The translations under genes were made by a program, and so were the position numbers. 8,051 nucleotides of DNA, taken from an uncultured Lysobacteraceae bacterium. GTDB lineage: Bacteria > Pseudomonadota > Gammaproteobacteria > Xanthomonadales > Rhodanobacteraceae. Positions 6,113 through 8,051 of the stretch are shown here, piece by piece (within the stretch, counting starts at the first letter, position 1; each line of letters begins with the position of its first letter). The stretch is taken from contig CAMLSI010000234.1 in NCBI GenBank assembly GCA_946482585.1, forward strand, positions 1 through 8,051, read 5' to 3'. The notes under the pieces were generated by a model. It had not been told where the DNA came from. It did not search any database and saw only the letters and a list, made by a program, of their open reading frames with translations.

Positions 6113-6301
6113 ACTTCCACGAGCGATTCGGGCACGTGAGATTCAAGGGCTCCGGCGAACAGGCCGATGAGCCGGGCGCCCGAACGATGCGGCGCGGCAC
6201 GTGTTCCTCCTGCCGTCCGGACGGGAAAAGGCGGGCAGATTGCGCGCTTCAGGCGAGCCCGTTTCAGGCCCACGGCAGCGGGCCCCATCACGATGTTTCC
6301 G

Positions 6302-6328
6302 TTGAGATTGCCTCCGGCCCCTTAGAAT
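6302..6328 (+). promoter_or_regulatory. Probable promoter of the RIO kinase gene, leaderless
   Basis: TAGAAT at 6323-6328 is a good -10 box, with TTGAGA at 6302-6307 as a candidate -35 box at a short 15-base spacing. The -10 ends six bases before the A of the start codon at 6335, so transcription would begin at or next to the ATG. No Shine-Dalgarno sequence is present between them, which fits a leaderless mRNA. Confidence 0.55.
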
Positions 6329-6334
6329 GGCGCG

Positions 6335-7192
6335 ATGAAAACCCCTACCGCGCTGAAGGCGCTGATCGACGACGGTGTCATAGACGAGGTGTTGCGTCCG
6401 CTCAAGAGCGGCAAGGAGGCGGCGGTGTACGTGGTCCGCAGCGGCGACGATGTCCGTTGCGCGAAGGTGTACAAGGACATGGCCCAGCGCAGCTTCCAGC
6501 AGCGTGTGCAGTATCAGGAAGGCCGCAAGGTGCGCGGCAGCCGCGAGGCCCGGGCGATCGGCAAGGCAACCAAGTACGGTCGCAAGCAGCAGGAAACCGC
6601 CTGGAAGAACGCCGAGGTCGAGGCGTTGTACCTGCTGCGCGCAGCCGGCGTCCGCGTGCCTGAGCCCTATGGCTACTACCACGGCGTGCTGGTGATGGAG
6701 CTGGTGACCGACGCCGAAGGGTTTTCGGCGCCACGGCTGGGCGAGGTCGAGTTGACGGCCGAGCAGGCGCGGGAATTCCATGCGGTGCTGATGCGGCAGG
6801 TCGTGCGCATGCTCTGCTGTGGCCTGATCCACGGCGATCTGTCGCCGTACAACGTGCTGGTGGGGCCGGACGGCCCCGTCGTGATCGATTTTCCCCAGGT
6901 GGTCAGTGCTGCCGGCAACAACGCCGCCCGCCAGATGTTGTTACGCGACACGAACACTCTCACCGCCAGCCTGGGGCGGTGGGCGCCGGCACTGCTCGAC
7001 ACCTGGTACGGCGAGGAAATGTGGGCGCTATTCGAGGCAGGTGATCTCCTGCCCGAGACGGTACTGACCGGCACGTTCGTGCATGACGAGCGCACGGTCG
7101 ACGTGGATAGCGTCCGCGAGGCCATCGAAAATGCCCGTCAGGAAGCGCTGATCCGCCAGCAGGGGCGCGAGGCCGCGGCGATGGATGATTGA
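6335..7192 (+). CDS. RIO1-family serine/threonine protein kinase
   Basis: The product is 285 aa. RIO kinases are atypical protein kinases with ATP-dependent (auto)phosphorylation or ATPase activity. In archaea and eukaryotes they act in small-subunit ribosome maturation, while bacterial roles are largely unknown. All signature elements are visible: the nucleotide-binding loop LKSGKEAAVYVV (23-34), the ATP-positioning lysine in CAKVYK (Lys44), the flexible Arg/Lys-rich loop (about 52-75), the hinge VMELV (about 117-121), the catalytic loop HGDLSPYN (166-173, Asp168 base, Asn173 metal) and the metal-binding IDFPQ (184-188, Asp185). The domain lacks an activation loop and substrate-binding lobe, as in this family. 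Residues after about 240 are a charged helical tail ending EAAAMDD. The gene stands alone with its own promoter. The ATG at 6335 is the first in frame and matches the usual MKTP-type start. Confidence 0.93.
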   Translation: MKTPTALKALIDDGVIDEVLRPLKSGKEAAVYVVRSGDDVRCAKVYKDMAQRSFQQRVQYQEGRKVRGSREARAIGKATKYGRKQQETAWKNAEVEALYLLRAAGVRVPEPYGYYHGVLVMELVTDAEGFSAPRLGEVELTAEQAREFHAVLMRQVVRMLCCGLIHGDLSPYNVLVGPDGPVVIDFPQVVSAAGNNAARQMLLRDTNTLTASLGRWAPALLDTWYGEEMWALFEAGDLLPETVLTGTFVHDERTVDVDSVREAIENARQEALIRQQGREAAAMDD

Positions 7193-7321
7193 ACGCCGTC
7201 CCATGCCGGGTCTGCAGCTGAGCGTTGCTCCGCTTGCCAGGAGCGCGCAGTCATTTCGAATGAAGTGGTTGCCCGGCAGTTTGCTGAAATACCGGCAATC
7301 GCCGTTTTTCGCAGGCCGTGA

Positions 7322-7346
7322 GCACGTCCGGACATGTCGGACGTGC
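7322..7346. promoter_or_regulatory. Strong inverted repeat upstream of yehS
   Basis: GCACGTCCG (7322-7330) pairs perfectly with CGGACGTGC (7338-7346) around GACATGT. It lies 130 bases after the kinase stop and 96 bases before the yehS start. No T-tract follows. It could close the kinase transcript, be a dyad operator for yehS, or be a 5'-leader structure. The rest of this 250-base gap shows nothing assignable. Confidence 0.5.
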
Positions 7347-7442
7347 GAGCGGGAAAACTCCTGAACGGTGAGGATTTTCAGCAACCTGCCAAGAACCGAT
7401 ATACGGTCCACCGATGCACGTGTTTTCAACCACCGGTTCGCC

Positions 7443-7913
7443 ATGATCAACAACGACATACTGCGCAGCATCCGCTACATGCTCGACCTCGGCGACCACA
7501 AGGTCGTCGAAATCGCGAAACTGGCCGACCTGGCTTTCCCGCTCGAGAAGACCGACGTGCAGGCATTTCTGCGCAGAGAAGAGGATCCCGAGTACGTCGT
7601 ATGCACTGACGACGTACTCGCGCACTTTCTCGACGGGCTGGTGATCCATTTCCGGGGGCGCAACGAAAGCCTGCCACCACGGCCGGTGGAAAAGCGCATC
7701 ACCAACAATCTCGTACTGAAGAAACTGCGTGTTGCCTTCGAAATGAAGGATGTCGATTTGCAGGATACCTTCGCTGCAGCAGGGTTTCCGCTGTCGAAAC
7801 CGGAGATGACCGCGCTGTTCCGTCAGCCTGGCCACGGCAACTACCGCGCCTGCGGCGACCAGCTGCTGCGCAATTTCCTAAAGGGCCTGACCCTGCGCGT
7901 GCGCGGCGACTGA
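7443..7913 (+). CDS. yehS: YehS family protein (DUF1456)
   Basis: The product is 156 aa, the same length as E. coli YehS, with the family landmarks MINNDILRSIRYML, AFLRREEDPEY, FLDGLVIHFRGRNES, ITNNLVLKKLRVAFEM, HGNYRACGDQLLRNFLKGL. The family consists of two copies of one helical module, visible here at residues 3-72 and 88-155: NNDILRSIRYML pairs with NNLVLKKLRVAF, and FLDGLVIHFRG with FLKGLTLRVRG. It is cytoplasmic and its function is unknown. The frame is open up to 7368, but MINND at 7443 is chosen because it matches the family start. The Shine-Dalgarno is poor. It has its own spacer upstream and is probably monocistronic. Confidence 0.92.
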   Translation: MINNDILRSIRYMLDLGDHKVVEIAKLADLAFPLEKTDVQAFLRREEDPEYVVCTDDVLAHFLDGLVIHFRGRNESLPPRPVEKRITNNLVLKKLRVAFEMKDVDLQDTFAAAGFPLSKPEMTALFRQPGHGNYRACGDQLLRNFLKGLTLRVRGD

Positions 7914-7917
7914 GCAG

Positions 7918-7936
7918 GCGGGTCGAAACGTCCCGC
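7918..7936. terminator. Hairpin after yehS, between two convergent stop codons
   Basis: GCGGG (7918-7922) pairs with CCCGC (7932-7936). The stem continues through a T-T mismatch as CG/CG around an AAA loop. It fits exactly between the yehS stop (7913) and a minus-strand stop at 7937-7939, so it may serve both transcripts. There is no T-run. Confidence 0.4.
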
Positions 7937-8051
7937 TCACACGCGATCCAGGAACTCAGCGAAACCATCGCGACGGCGGAGCTCGAGTCGCCGGATTCGC
8001 GCTCGCACGGCGGCATTCTCGACGCCGTGGCCATCCTCTCGCGCGATGTGC
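7937..8051 (-). CDS. Possible 3' end of a convergent gene, cut by the window edge
   Basis: A minus-strand frame enters at the right edge and ends with TGA at 7937-7939. It gives 37 residues ending RRRDGFAEFLDRV, which look like a charged C-terminal helix. The convergent layout and the hairpin in the gap support it. Against it, the opposite strand frame at 7922-8051 has higher third-position G/C (about 84 versus 70 percent), although that frame shows no start codon. Product unknown. Confidence 0.35.
   Translation of the reverse strand, partial: HIAREDGHGVENAAVRARIRRLELRRRDGFAEFLDRV

Larger units (their letters stand above)
5986..6334. other. 349-base spacer between the lipoprotein operon and the RIO kinase gene
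   Basis: No convincing gene. A 63-codon minus-strand frame (6100-6291) starts with ATG but has no clear ribosome binding site and an Arg/Pro/Gly-rich product typical of antisense or noncoding GC-rich DNA. The spacer holds two GC-rich hairpins near its left end, one copy of a 16-base motif shared with the 4107 region, and the kinase promoter at its right end. Confidence 0.5.

Noticed and set aside
4416..6200. A 594-codon minus-strand open frame across the lipoprotein gene
   Set aside because: The product is strongly Arg-rich and without motifs. It covers a plus-strand gene with a lipobox, a Shine-Dalgarno sequence and a good downstream neighbour, so it is an antisense shadow.
6100..6291. A 63-codon minus-strand frame in the spacer before the RIO kinase gene
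   Set aside because: No clear ribosome binding site, Arg/Pro/Gly-rich product and no recognisable motif. A small gene cannot be excluded but is not supported.

Overview
The window looks like a chromosomal stretch from a high-GC gammaproteobacterium, most likely of the Xanthomonadales/Lysobacterales (Lysobacter, Dokdonella or Rhodanobacter type). This rests on the strong G/C preference at third codon positions, a LasA/beta-lytic type exoprotease, a beta-helix protein ending in an LFANGFE tail, and GGGGTCAGGTT-type REP sequences beside a REP-associated transposase. The genus is inferred, not shown.

Layout. Positions 1-385 hold no convincing gene but carry two copies of a REP-like motif. Positions 386-1084 are a decayed REP-associated tyrosine transposase (RAYT), broken by three single-base indels plus a probable fourth lesion, and with one catalytic His codon changed to Gln. 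Positions 1246-2400 encode a secreted M23 peptidase of the LasA/beta-lytic type with signal peptide, propeptide and a complete zinc site. It converges on a minus-strand gene (2468-4006) for a secreted right-handed beta-helix protein with a choice-of-anchor Q-like C-terminus. A REP-like perfect 12-bp inverted repeat sits between the two stop codons and could end both transcripts. The 415-bp divergent spacer at 4007-4421 carries a cluster of TTTCCCG-type repeats and a second, larger REP-like inverted repeat. It leads into an apparent two-gene operon: an uncharacterised 452-aa lipoprotein (4422-5780) and a 63-aa protein (5794-5985). After a 349-bp hairpin-containing spacer come a RIO1-family protein kinase with a probable leaderless promoter (6335-7192) and a YehS/DUF1456 protein (7443-7913). 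A small hairpin and the end of a possible convergent minus-strand gene close the window.

How the parts relate. The M23 protease and the beta-helix protein are both predicted to be exported, and the lipoprotein is predicted to be outer-membrane anchored, so the left and centre form a patch of cell-envelope or secreted functions separated by REP-like sequences. The RIO kinase and YehS are cytoplasmic housekeeping-type genes with no visible link to that patch. I see no CRISPR array, rRNA, tRNA, prophage or recognised defence system. The least explained item is the lipoprotein plus 63-aa pair.
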